64,000 nt of DNA from Polydactylus sextarius (GCA_016801845.1 CM028908.1:22207047-22271046), one strand, 5' to 3'. Shown: positions 1-10,245, counted from the stretch's first letter. Numbers and translations are program-made. Notes: a model not told the origin generated them from the letters alone.

Positions 1-877
1 GTGCTAGCTTCAGCTTGCTATTTAATTTTTAGACACACTCTGTCTGACTTCCTAGTCTCTACTCACTGTACGTAACAACATTCAGTATGTCAGTGGTCTA
101 TTGATGTTTGATCGCCCCCCTATGGGAAGCTCCTTTGTTAGCACTCATCATTACAGTTACCGGTATTATAGTGAAGTACACTTACCTTCCTTGGTGAACT
201 ACACTGGAGCTACTGAAGTAGGAGCTTGCTTTTCAGGGTAGTAATCTTGAAAATTCCCGGGCTTTGCTAAGTCTTTTTGGCTTGCCATAAAATGCCAAAA
301 TGCAACACAAATGAAAGTACAATACAATGCTGTCCCGCTCTTCACCCAGTCTTCAGGTTAACCTCCACAATTAAGCCAAATGCCAGGGTTTTGGCTAACC
401 AGACATATATTATAACTCAGCTGTAGCATTGGTACCTTTTAGTCTTTTATGGTAAACCATAATCATGCCAAAGTTTGGCCAAAGTCTAAATGCTGTGCCA
501 AAACAAATCAAAAAATGGCAGGTGTATGCCAAACCACAGCCAAAATGTTTGCTATCTGGGGCGATGCATCCCACCGAGGGGGGGTTACAGGGGTGGAGCA
601 AGGAGGAGCAAGGCTAGCACCACCCTGCTCCAAGGCCAGCCTAAAGCTGTAAGGGCAAGACCAGGGTTAGAGGCCGACCACCCCCAGGTGGTTCACGTGT
701 TGGACCACCTGTTTCTCCTGTTGTATATTGCAAATGGATGTTTCCCTTTTTACTGCTTTCATAAATAGAATTATAGTCAATTTAATTTGGACTTTTTGAG
801 AATTTACACAAAAAGTCTTTCATGTGAAAGGAAAAAACAGAGGTCCTGCCAATAGGCACAATTATCCTCACAATTAG
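1..877. other. Non-coding left edge
   Basis: No exon with coding character and flanking splice signals is visible on either strand. Short open frames here have no recognisable domain. The only structure I noticed is a cluster of TGCCAAA/GCCAAA words between about 290 and 545, described in the findings. Confidence 0.5.
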
Positions 878-1300
878 TGAAATTCGATTCAATTTTATTT
901 ATATAGCGCCAGATCATAAAAACATTTATCTCAAGGCACCTTGAGATAAATGTTATAAATGAAACCCAACATTTCCACAATGAGCAAGGGATTGGCAACA
1001 ATGGAGAGGAAAAACTCCCTTTCAACGGGATGAAACCTCCAGCAGAACCACGCTCAGAGCGGATGGTCATCTGTCTCGAGCGGTTAGAGTGAAATGAAAA
1101 CAGAGAAAAGAGAAAGAGAAGAGACAGGGGAAAGGGAGGGGAGGAGGATGGGGGGAGAGGGAGAGAAAGAATGGGAGGGAGACCAGGAAATGGAGGAAAT
1201 GGAGATCACCCGAACGCCTTGACTGTGTCTCAAGTGATTGTAGTATCAACACACTTGTTTCAGGAACGTCCAGTTTGATGAATTCCAAGCACTGCAAAAC
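878..1300 (+). repeat. Teleost dispersed repeat (ATATAGCGCCA type)
   Basis: The segment begins with a TTCAATTTTATTTATATAGCG-like start followed by a 'GCCAGATCATAAA' and 'TCTCAAGGCACCTT' core. It continues with 'GAGGAAAAACTCCCTTTC' and 'AACCTCCAGCAGAACC', wording I recognise as a very common teleost interspersed repeat whose family name I cannot give with certainty. A second copy of the first part lies in reverse orientation near 28440-28545. The 3' part (1100-1195) is a purine-rich GA/GGGA tract. Confidence 0.75.
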
Positions 1301-1309
1301 ATTACAAAC

Positions 1310-2045
1310 ACACCATCCCCATTGGGATATTCCTTATCTGTGTCTATTTTGGCATATGGCATAGTATCCCTCAAGCCTCAATCTTTGGCCTCCTGTTGTT
1401 CAATGTATGCATGGTGTCATGGGCATATATCACACATTTTACAATATTCAATGCCATTATTATGCAGATGACACACAAATACATGGTGCTTTAGCAGTTT
1501 TACCTAAAGTCTAAATTTATCAAAAATCACCATCATGAACATGCCAACTAGTATATATTTGGTTTAAAACACAAGTCGGTAAAGTTGTTCAGTCATGCTC
1601 TTATCAGTTAAGTAGCATTTTACAATTCTTTATCCCTTTAGACTGATCTTAATGTCTTAGTATAAATGATTCCCTGTAGATTTCTGCAATTTATTGTGAG
1701 TATTCTGAGTTAAGTAAAAAACTTGTCGGGTGTTCAGTTACCAGCTTTTAAGAAACCCTGCAAGACAAACGCATGTGTTTCAGCCTCTCCTCATTGGTTA
1801 CCTGAAAATTTTAGTTCAATTCAATTTTAATTCATTTTGAGATTGTACTGCTCACCAAGGCCCTTATGGTTTTGTTCCCAGTGGAATTGCTGAATTATTC
1901 CCCTATGAGATAGAGCTAGCCTCACATTCTTAGGAGGAGCTCTGTTGGCTGTCCCTAATTCCAGGCTAAAGGACTATTAGATCAGGAGTTATTGTAGCCT
2001 GCCTGTATTGCTGAAGCTCACAGTCACTTTTAAAATGGGCTGGAT
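1310..2045 (+). mobile_element. Decayed LINE reverse-transcriptase fragment
   Basis: Translated pieces match the conserved blocks of a fish non-LTR retrotransposon ORF2. At 1366-1410 a frame reads IPQASIFGLLLFNV, the decayed form of the GxPQGSxLGPLLF block. At 1452-1484 another frame reads CHYYADDTQI, the catalytic YADD block. At about 1785-1990 broken frames resemble the RT C-terminal region (an LHWLP-like start, then an ALLAVPNSRLK-like stretch). The two RT blocks are in different frames and there are several stops, so the copy is dead. It lies directly upstream of the first SRCR exon. The clade (L2/CR1-like or similar) is an inference. Confidence 0.75.
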
Positions 2046-2460
2046 GGGTTATGTTTGCAAAGTAAAGATTGGGAAACATGGATTTTCACATTGGAAGTGG
2101 GACATTGATTTCCAGCTGAATCAGTGTGGAATCTGATGGTAGAAGTTTGAATGAGAGGTTCATCAAGGAAAACAGAAGAAGTTTGTGGGTAACAGAAGAG
2201 TGACAGAAAGAGCCAACTGCTGGCTGAAGTATGAAAATTTTTTAAAAGAAAGCCCGTGGGGAGTGGCAGTCACTTGGCCACCACTATTGAGTAGACAAAG
2301 GGATTGCCACATCATTACCTCTCCTACCCATTGCTACATCCGTTAGAAAGAAGCATCTTTGGTGTAATACAAACCTGAATGCCAAAGAGCCAAACACCAA
2401 CAGAACTTATTCTACATATGACTCCTCTGTTATTTACATTTAATACCTTTATTTTCACAG
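2046..2460. other. Flank before first SRCR exon; likely intron
   Basis: This stretch ends in a pyrimidine-rich acceptor finishing ATTTTCACAG at 2460. An ATG at 2418 is open and in frame into the SRCR exon and would read MTPLLFTFNTFIFTVSQ, which looks like a signal peptide. However a polypyrimidine tract naturally translates as F/L, and all other SRCR exons here start at a phase-1 acceptor at the same place, so I favour an intron. No separate signal-peptide exon could be identified. Confidence 0.4.
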
Positions 2461-2805
2461 TTTCTCAAGACATATCCGGTCAAAATCCTCCAACTTCTGC
2501 AGTGAGACTGGTCAACTCTGGAAGTCACTGCTCTGGCAGAGTGGAGATCTTCTACAATGGCCAGTGGGGGACAGTGTGTGATGACTTCTGGCAACTGGTT
2601 GATGCTGATGTGGTTTGTCGACAGATGGGCTGTGGCAGGGCTGTGTCAACACCACAAAGGGCATATTTTGGACAGGGCAGTGGACCAATCTGGATGGACA
2701 ATGTTCACTGTTTAGGGAATGAATCAACACTGACAGACTGTGCACATCAAGGATTTGGATCTCACAACTGTGGTCATCATGAGGATGCTGGTGTCATCTG
2801 TGAAG
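2461..2805 (+). CDS. SRCR exon 1
   Basis: The linker SQDISGQNPPTS is followed by a complete group-B SRCR domain. It differs from the later copies by SHCSGR for TNCSGR, DDFWQLVDADVV, FGQGSGPIWMDN and NESTLTDC. Phase 1 at both ends (acceptor at 2460, donor GTAAAT at 2806). Confidence 0.88.
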
Positions 2806-5800
2806 GTAAATATTTTTTTACATGTTAAGTACTTGTAAAGTTTTGTTGCTCACATGTGGAGAAATGTAATTAACTTTGATTTGAATTTAGACACAATACA
2901 GAATAAAAAGTCTTTTGTCATCATAAGCCACATGTACAATTTAAACATTACCTTGCATAAAAATGGCACTTTAGAATGAACTGATCAATTACAACTGTAT
3001 TGGTGAGACATGGCTTCTCTTCCTTCAGTTAAATTGCTGGTTCATGGAAATTGTTGTGTCATTTTAACCAGAAACTGACAGCACAGTTTCTACACCATCA
3101 CTTGGTCCAAATCCTCCAAGTTCTGCAGTGAGACTGGTCAACTCTGGCACCAACTGCTCTGGCAGAGTGGAGATCTTCTACAATGGCCAGTGGGGGACAG
3201 TGTGTGACGACTCCTGGCAACTGGTTGATGCTCACGTGGTTTGTCGACAGATGGGCTGTGGCAGGGCTGTGTCAGCACCACAAAGGGCACGTTTTGGCCG
3301 GGGCAGTGGACCAATCTGGTTGGACAATGTTCACTGTTTAGGGAATGAATCAGCACTGACAGACTGTGCACATCAAGGATTTGGATCTCACAACTGTGGT
3401 CATCATGAGGATGCTGGTGTCATCTGTGAAGGTAAATATTGTATCACATGTGAAGTACTTGTAAAGTTTTGTTGCTCACTCATGGAGAAATGTAATTACC
3501 TTTGATTTGAATTTAGACACAATACAGAATAAAAAGTCTTTTGTCATCATAAGCCACATGTACAATTTAAATATCACCTTACCTAAAAATGGAGCCTGAG
3601 AATGAACTGATCAATTACAATTGTATTGGTGAAACATGGCTTCTCTTCCTTCAGTTAAAATGTTAGTTCAAAGAGATTGTTGTGTCATTTTAACCAGACA
3701 CTGACAGCACAGTTACTACACCATCACTTGGTCCAAATCCTCCAAGTTCTGCAGTGAGGCTGGTCAACTCTAGTACCAACTGCTCTGGCAGAGTGGAGAT
3801 CTTCTACAATGGCCAGTGGGGGACGGTGTGTGACGACTACTGGGAACTAGTTAATGCTCACGTGGTTTGTCGACAGATGGGCTGTGGCAGGGCTGTGTCA
3901 GCACCACAAAGGGCACGTTTTGGCCGGGGCAGTGGACCAATCTGGTTGGACAATGTTCACTGTTTAGGGAATGAATCAGCACTGACAGACTGTGCACATC
4001 TAGGATTTGGATCTCACAACTGTGGTCATCATGAGGATGCTGGTGTCATCTGTGAAGGTAAACATTTTATTACATGTTAAGTACTTGTAAGGTTTTATTG
4101 CTCACACATGGATAAATTAAAATATCTTTGATTTTAACTCACACAATCCAGAATAAAATATATTTGATCATTGTAAGCCACACGTACAATTTAAACATTA
4201 CCTTGCATAAAAATGGTACTTAAGAATGAACTGATCAATTACAACTGTATTGGTGAGACATGGCTTCTCTTCCTTCAGTTAAATTGCTGGTTCATGGAAA
4301 TTGTTGTGTCATTTTAACCAGAAACTGACAGCACAGTTTCTACACCATCACTTGGTCCAAATCCTCCAAGTTCTGCAGTGAGACTGGTCAACTCTGGCAC
4401 CAACTGCTCTGGCAGAGTGGAGATCTTCTACAATGGCCAGTGGGGGACGGTGTGTGACGACTCCTGGCAACTGGTTGATGCTCACGTGGTTTGTCGACAG
4501 ATGGGCTGTGGCAGGGCTGTGTCAGCACCACAAGGGGCATATTTTGGCCGGGGCAGTGGACTAATCTGGTTGGACAATGTTCACTGTTTAGGGAATGAAT
4601 CAGCACTAACAGACTGTGCACATCAAGGATTTGGATCTCACAACTGTGGTCATCATGAGGATGCTGGTGTCATCTGTGAAGGTAAATATTGTATCACATG
4701 TGAAGTACTTGTAAAGTTTTGTTGCTCACATGTGGAGAAATGTAAATACCTTTGATTTTTATTTACACACAATACAGAATAAAAAGTCTTTTGTCATCAT
4801 AAGCCACACGTACAATTTAAACATTACCTTGCATAAAAATGGCACTTTAGAATGAACTGATCAATTACAACTGTATTGGTGAAACATTGTGTATCTTCCT
4901 TCAGTTAAATTGCTGGTTCATAGAAATTGTTGTGTCATTTTAACCAGAAACTGACAGCACAGTTACTACACCATCCCTTGGTCCAAATCCTCCAAGTTCT
5001 GCAGTGAGACTGGTCAACTCTGGCACCAACTGCTCTGGCAGAGTGGAGATCTTCTACAATGGCCAGTGGGGGACGGTGTGTGACGACTCCTGGCAACTGG
5101 TTGATGCTCACGTGGTTTGTCGACAGATGGGCTGTGGCAGGGCTGTGTCAGCACCACAAAGGGCATATTTTGGCCGGGGCAGTGGACTAATCTGGTTGGA
5201 CAATGTTCACTGTTTAGGGAATGAATCAGCACTAACAGACTGTGCACATCAAGGATTTGGATCTCACAACTGTGGTCATTATGAGGATGCTGGTGTCATC
5301 TGTGAAGGTAAATATTGTATCACATGTGAAGTACTTGTAAGGTTTTAATTGCTCACACATGGAGAAATTAAAATATCTTTGATTTTAACTCACACAATCC
5401 AGAATAAAATATATTTGATCATTGTAAGCCACATGTACAATATAAACATTACCTTGCATAAAAATGGAGCCTGAGAATGAACTGATCAATTACAATTGTA
5501 TTGGTGAAAAATGGCTTCTCTTCCTTCAGTTAAAATGTTAGTTCACAGAGATTGTTGTGTCATTTTAACCAGAAACTGACAGCACAGTTACTACACCATC
5601 ACTTGGTCCAAATCCTCCAAGTTCTGCAGTGAGGCTGGTCAACTCTAGTACCAACTGCTCTGGCAGAGTGGAGATCTTCTACAATGGCCAGTGGGGGACA
5701 GTGTGTGACGACTCCTGGCAACTGGTTGATGCTCACGTGGTTTGTCGACAGATGGGCTGTGGCAGGGCTGTGTCAGCACCACAAGGGGCACGTTTTGGCC

Positions 5801-8462
5801 GGGGCAGTGGACCAATCTGGTTGGACAATGTTCACTGTTTAGGGAATGAATCAGCACTGACAGACTGTGCACATCTAGGATTTGGATCGCACAACTGTGG
5901 TCATCATGAGGATGCCGGTGTCGTCTGTGAAGGTAAATTAAATAGTACACAGTTACATTATATTTACTTAGCTGTTTCTCTTATTTTAACCATAAGTATC
6001 AGAACTGTGTGCAGTGGCACTGCAAGTGTTCTTATTTTGGATTGGACATTGCTCCAAGCTGTATTGACTGTGTACAAAACTGAATATTGTAAACGAACAT
6101 AATGTTTATATAAAGTATGGATGTACCATAGCTGTAATTCTGGAGGAGAAATAGTTTCAGGTTTTAATTGCTTATGCATAGTTCTGTTACTCCAGTCATA
6201 ATTGTAGTTGTGGAGATAAAATATACATTTACATTTTGGCAAAAACACCATTATTAAGAAAGTTCAAGGATCTGCACTTTAAATGCTGTGTTGGCTTTAC
6301 AGTCTTTTTTTTCGCCCTTTCTTTTGATTTCAACTTATTAGGCTTGGAACCTCTTGTCCACACTGTTGAGCTTGTTTGCTCCCGTCATGAGCTTGAAGTC
6401 GGTATTCCTTTAGCCCATATGACCATGTATCATTTGACTGCATTCTCTGATCAATGGGCAGACCATGAGTGTTCAAGCTACAGAGTGCATGATAATATGG
6501 TGTGGTTTCAAGTGGCACGTCAGGCTGGTGTCTGTGGAACTGAACTGACGGTAACAATTTATTCCTTTTTTTTATATTGTGTTTCATTCTGTTATATTAC
6601 AACTATGAGATCCTGCTAGTCATGTCTCCAGGTTCGATTACATTATTAATTTATCTAATTTAAATTTTTATCTCATTATTAATTTATACATTATTTAATT
6701 TATCTCAATTACATGGTGTGTAAAATTTATGAAAATGGTGAAAAATATTAATATACCCATATATTCAGTCATTTTTTTTTTTTTTTTTGTGACCCTCATC
6801 TCAAATCCAGTTGCTATCATGAATCAAATCACAATAGTGTGTGATTAAATGCTTAATGAAATTAGGTGACTGGATGTTGAGAATGGAAACAGGAAATGAG
6901 ATGTAGATGAACATAGGCAGATTATATCATTTGTGTAGGATTGTCATTGATGGGATAGGCCACAGTACTCCACATTAATATCCAATATTGGGTGGGAAAT
7001 GCAAGGAGGATGCAATACAGTGGGTACACTAAGGTGGATTACTAGTGGTCAATCTGTGATGTTGTCTTGCTGAAATCACAACAGATTCATAGTGCAATGA
7101 TATATTGATGCCCCAGTGCCTGTCATGAAGAAAACTAAAAGAAACAGTAGTGAAGAACTAGTTATATAAAGGTTATTATATGAATGGGAGCGTGGCTGAA
7201 GAGTGGCCCTGCTCCCAAACCTCAGTTAAAGTGAAATTTCATAGTTTTGAAAAATGCTCAAATAGCTGAGAGAGAAAGAGGGAGGCTAGGTTTGCAGTGG
7301 GATTGGAGTTAAGACAGGAGGGTGTGTAGTAGCAGACATCAGTGTGAAGAAGGACACAATTTATCAGCTGACTGATCATTAATGTGTCCTTTTTCTTTCA
7401 GATCAACAGCACCCATGCCATCTACTCCAACTCTTTGTTTTTGTACCCTGGAAGACATGATTATTCATATACACATGATTATTTCACAGATCCAGATGAT
7501 TATTCCTTAGGTCAACCTGAAATTATTCCTTTTTCCTGTGCATATCCATTGGAGACCAATGTCAGCTGGGATCCTGTAAACAACCAAGTGTTGTAAGTCC
7601 ATTGTTTTCATTCTTGAATATAATAACACATTTATCAAATCAAAATGCATCACTGGATAATAAAAAAAAGCACCAGGAATGAAACAACATCTCCAAATCT
7701 CATTCTGTCATCACAGTGAAGTTCTTAGAGGGTCAGGTCCCAAAATCACAGCCCAGATGCTTCTGTTCCATGACTCCAGTTATGCCAACAACTACACCGC
7801 TGGCATGGTCACCCTGCCAGTAGGCTCTGTCCTGCATGTGGGAGTGTTTGTAGATGGGGGGGATCCAAGCATTGTAGTTGTTCTGGAGGACTGTTACGCC
7901 ACTAACTCCTCAAATGCTGGTGATACAATGCAATACTTTATCATTCGTTCCAGGTACGTGTCTCTCCTGTAAAGTAATTTAAAGTCTCTGGGAGGTGTGA
8001 TTGTCTTAATAACATGTTTGCCAGGTGTCCTGTTGATGACCATGTGACAATTGTTGAGAATGGCCTGTCCCTCCGTGCTCGTTTCTCTGCCATGCTCCCA
8101 TTCGTCCAAGGTGACACCTTCCTTCACTGCACATTAAGTGTTCATGACAAGCACAGCATGAGCTATCCAGTGAGTCAGACACCAATCCTTCGACTTAAAG
8201 TAAAGAATCAATTTGTAATCAATGCTTTACAACCAAACACTGGGCTTAAGTCTGAAATCATCCAATCCCCTTTCATCTCACAGCTTTGCACAAGGCGGGT
8301 ATCTCGTTCTGTTTCCAGCTCTGAGGTTCAGCTTCATACCGTCACCTTTGGACCAATCACCTGTGAGTATAATATGTAATCTGGTATCAGAGAAGCTGTG
8401 AGTTGTATGGATGTTCTAACCAAGTTTTTCTTTTTGTTTCATTTTGATCTTCAGGGAACTGA
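2461..8462 (+). CDS. DMBT1-like secreted SRCR-ZP protein (5' partial)
   Basis: The gene encodes six SRCR domains followed by one zona pellucida domain, the architecture of DMBT1/hensin-type mucosal scavenger proteins, which bind microbes and glycoproteins and polymerise through ZP modules. Exons are 2461-2805, 3072-3431, 3698-4057, 4322-4681, 4948-5307, 5573-5932 (SRCR 1-6), then 6342-6550, 7402-7592, 7717-7953, 8025-8362 and 8455-8462 (ZP); the stop is at 8460-8462. All junctions keep phase with GT-AG ends. The SRCR domains have eight cysteines each (group B) and are joined by Ser/Thr/Pro-rich linkers such as TDSTVSTPSLGPNPPSS. The ZP part carries the expected CGT, FSCAYP and LEDCYAT blocks, then a furin-like RRVSR site and a hydrophobic VTFGPIT patch. 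There is no transmembrane or GPI segment, so a secreted product is expected. The signal peptide and any further 5' exons were not found. It could equally be named a generic SRCR/ZP paralogue. Confidence 0.85.
3072..3431 (+). CDS. SRCR exon 2
   Basis: Eight-cysteine SRCR domain preceded by the linker ETDSTVSTPSLGPNPPSS. It carries N-glycosylation sequons NCS and NES. Phase 1-1, donor GTAAAT at 3432. It belongs to the subgroup with TNCSGR and CAHQGFGSHN (with exons 4 and 5). Confidence 0.9.
3698..4057 (+). CDS. SRCR exon 3
   Basis: SRCR domain with the subgroup marks NSSTNCSGR and CAHLGFGSHN that it shares with exon 6, plus a private DDYWELVNAHVV. The linker begins DTDSTVTTPS. Phase 1-1. Confidence 0.9.
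4322..4681 (+). CDS. SRCR exon 4
   Basis: SRCR domain with PQGAYFGRGSGLIWLDN, close to exon 5. Linker ETDSTVSTPS. Phase 1-1; donor at 4682. Confidence 0.9.
4948..5307 (+). CDS. SRCR exon 5
   Basis: SRCR domain with PQRAYFGRGSGLIWLDN and a private NCGHYEDAG. Linker ETDSTVTTPS. Phase 1-1; donor at 5308. Confidence 0.9.
5573..5932 (+). CDS. SRCR exon 6 (last SRCR)
   Basis: SRCR domain of the exon-3 subgroup (NSSTNCSGR, CAHLGFGSHN) with PQGARFGRGSGPIW and a final EDAGVVCE. The intron after it (5933-6341) is unrelated to the repeated introns, so this marks the right end of the array. Confidence 0.9.
6342..6550 (+). CDS. ZP domain exon 1 (ZP-N)
   Basis: Starts LEPLVHTVELVCSRHELEVG, the N-terminal strand pattern of ZP-N, and ends VARQAGVCGTELT with the typical CGT motif. 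It enters in phase 1, matching the donor of SRCR exon 6, and leaves in phase 0 before GTAACA. Confidence 0.85.
6551..7401 (+). other. Intron within the ZP region
   Basis: AT-rich sequence (6630-6740) with a long T run at 6773-6788. No coding exon or recognisable repeat was seen in the remainder. Confidence 0.5.
7402..7592 (+). CDS. ZP domain exon 2
   Basis: Begins INSTHAIYSNSLFLY after a TTTCTTTCAG acceptor and contains the IIPFSCAYPLETNVSW block that opens the ZP-C half. A Tyr/Asp-rich insert (HDYSYTHDYFTDPDDY) lies between. Phase 0 in, phase 2 out at GTAAGT. Confidence 0.85.
7717..7953 (+). CDS. ZP domain exon 3
   Basis: Encodes ZP-C with VGVFVDGGDPSIVVVLEDCYAT, the conserved LxxCxAT region. 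Phase 2 in and out; donor GTACGT at 7954. Confidence 0.87.
8025..8362 (+). CDS. ZP domain exon 4 with cleavage site
   Basis: Encodes RCPVDDHVTIVENG, the FSAMLPFV and HCTLSVHD strands, then SQLCTRRVSR, a furin-like consensus site, and the external hydrophobic patch VTFGPIT. This is the order seen in secreted or shed ZP proteins such as uromodulin. Phase 1 out at GTGAGT. Confidence 0.87.
8455..8462 (+). CDS. Terminal micro-exon and stop of SRCR-ZP gene
   Basis: After the acceptor GATCTTCAG the coding part is only eight nucleotides: the split W codon, N, and TGA at 8460-8462. The protein therefore ends GPITWN without a membrane anchor. Confidence 0.7.
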
Positions 8463-8673
8463 CTTGATGATGAAGTGATGTGGTGAACACTGACAGAATT
8501 CTTTCTGTCAGATGTGTGATTTAATAATAATTTAATGTAATCACCTTCTGATACATTTCCAGTCACTACAGTATGTAGACTAAGTTTAATTAGTTTCTTG
8601 GTAGTAGCTCTTTTTGAATATATAAATTCTGACTGTATTAAAATCATACATTAATGAAAATATGAGTCTTCCA

Positions 8674-8679
8674 AATAAA
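8674..8679 (+). terminator. Poly(A) signal of SRCR-ZP gene
   Basis: AATAAA about 210 nt after the stop codon, giving a short 3' UTR (8463 to about 8700). Confidence 0.6.
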
Positions 8680-8974
8680 GCAATGATAAACAATGATGAT
8701 GACAAACATGGTTGTGATTGATTGTTATTAAATGTGAGTATGTTTTCTTCATTGCTGCCTTGACAAAATTAAACAGTTTACTTGGTACTTACTACTTGTA
8801 AACACACTCATCATGCATCCTGTCTTACTCCCAGTAAAGTATTATCTGAGCATGACACTAACAGAGCCTACCCCCATGTGGACTGACAGGTGTATTACAT
8901 TTTTTTATGTAGTTCAAGTTGTTCTCTCCCATAATCTTTAATAATTTGAATTTTGAATTTTGGCTTTTGCACTA

Positions 8975-9345
8975 AGGTACATCACATTGCATTTAGTCAT
9001 TTGGCAAATGCTTTTATCCAAACTGAAAACCATAAACCAACACCAAAATTTCAGGGTTAGGGTTAGGGAAGGGAAGGGAAGGGAAGGGAAGGGAAAGGAA
9101 AACAAGAGCATGATCAACTGGATAAACATAAGGTAAAGGGATCAGATCCAGTGCAGACTAAGTGCAGGGATGTTTGGATGTCAGAGGATGATCCAAGTAA
9201 ACCTTTATCCTTGAAAATATAGAGGGACTTCCCAGTTCTGACAGCATTTAGGAGATTGTTCCACCATCTGGGAACAAATGTAAACAAGCTGGATAGAGAT
9301 GCCTTTTGTGAAGGGATGGCAGTGCCATACAATATTCCTTGAACA
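8975..9345 (+). repeat. Teleost dispersed repeat fragment
   Basis: Contains 'TTTGGCAAATGCTTTTATCC' and, further on, 'GATTGTTCCACCATCTGGGA', word patterns I recognise from an abundant teleost interspersed repeat. The copy is interrupted by the GGGTTA/GGGAA tract at 9053-9107. Confidence 0.6.
9053..9107 (+). repeat. Telomere-like TTAGGG plus GGGAA tandem tract
   Basis: AGGGTTAGGGTTAGGG is followed directly by about six GGGAA units. Confidence 0.85.
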
Positions 9346-9436
9346 CAGTACTAGCAGTACTAAGCAGGAAGTATCAACCATAAATTGTTCGTATTTTTGC
9401 TTTACACAGACAAAACGTAAATGTTTGAACCAAATT

Positions 9437-9456
9437 AAAAAAAAAAAAAAAAAAAA
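9437..9456 (+). repeat. Poly(A) run
   Basis: An uninterrupted run of about 19 adenines; possibly the tail of a retroposed fragment, but no body was recognised. Confidence 0.6.
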
Positions 9457-9843
9457 CTGTGATAAATCACACGAAAGATTTGATATTGACATTTGGAAAC
9501 CATTGCATTCAAACCACTACAATTTTCTCCATGCAAACTCTTTTCTTAAGTTAGTGGTAAAGTATCATCAAGAGCCCCCTTTTCCTACCATTCCTAAGCA
9601 GACATAGATGCCATGCTGCCTTCAGGGGCTGTGGGAGATATTATACTTAAAGACACACAACGAACCATCAAAACAGGAGTCTACCCACAGATAAGAGTCA
9701 GTAAGTAATGTAGAAAATATACTGATTATCTACATGAGCTTATACCACAAAGTAAAAAAATATCCCATCATCAGTAAAGGTGGTGCACAGGTGGTGCAAA
9801 TATTAGTTAAATAAAAGCATGTATGATATCATCAGGAAGGACT

Positions 9844-9870
9844 AACCCTAAACTTAACCCTAACCCTAAA
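9844..9870 (+). repeat. Telomere-like CCCTAA tract
   Basis: Contains AACCCTAAACTTAACCCTAA and one further CCCTAA, the reverse orientation of the TTAGGG tract at 9053. Confidence 0.75.
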
Positions 9871-9967
9871 TTGATTAATTAATTTGTCTTCTGATTCATA
9901 CATTCATTCATTGTGATCAATCAGATTCAGCAACTAAGTGTTTCAACTCAAATGTCAAATACTCTTA

Positions 9968-10181
9968 AGCAAAGGTGGGAATGTCTGGCTTCAGAAAGTA
10001 AAAGTCCTGCGATGTATTGGTCCTACCTTTGCACTTAACACAGGTGATCTCTCTCGTGATTATTCGCTGATCATCTGTCTGAAGAGTTGTGCTAATTAGA
10101 ACCAGATGGTTTATGTGAATGGTTGGAGCAGGGATGTGGCAGGACTTTTACTTTCTGAAGCTAGACATTCCCACCTCTGCT
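9968..10181. mobile_element. MITE-like element with ~43-bp inverted ends
   Basis: The left end (AGCAAAGGTGGGAATGTCTG...) and the right end (...CATTCCCACCTCTGCT) are inverted copies over about 43 bp ending at GTCCTGC/GCAGGAC, with very few mismatches. The 130-bp centre is non-coding. No clear target-site duplication is visible. Terminal CARAGGTGGG resembles hAT-related fish MITEs; the family is inferred. Confidence 0.75.
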
Positions 10182-10245
10182 ATTTATTTATGCATTATAT
10201 TTTAAAAGTTTATGTAATTTGTAAGTAAATCATTCATTTGTAAAG

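Larger units (their letters stand above)
2461..5932 (+). repeat. Tandem array of SRCR exon plus intron units
   Basis: The units start at 2461, 3072, 3698, 4322, 4948 and 5573, giving a period of 624-626 bp from the second unit on. Exons 2-6 are each exactly 360 nt and nearly identical. The introns (about 265 nt) are also nearly identical, which is unusual for old duplications and points to recent expansion or gene conversion. SRCR1 is the most diverged unit and has a shorter linker. Confidence 0.9.

Noticed and set aside
1067..1297. Minus-strand Pro/Phe-rich open frame
   Set aside because: It is the purine-rich tail of a dispersed repeat.
1366..1484. Reverse transcriptase as an active or viral gene
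   Set aside because: Frameshifted and stop-ridden LINE fragment; no retroviral gag, protease, integrase or LTRs seen.
2461..5932. Regularly spaced repeats as a CRISPR-like array
   Set aside because: Units are 625-bp coding exon plus intron in a vertebrate gene; no short repeats and spacers.
2512..5950. Repeated 77-codon antisense frames opposite each SRCR exon
   Set aside because: They recur only because the SRCR exons are duplicated; they are mirror images of real coding sequence.
9437..9456. Poly(A) run as tail of a processed pseudogene
   Set aside because: No gene-like body upstream on either strand and no target duplication seen.
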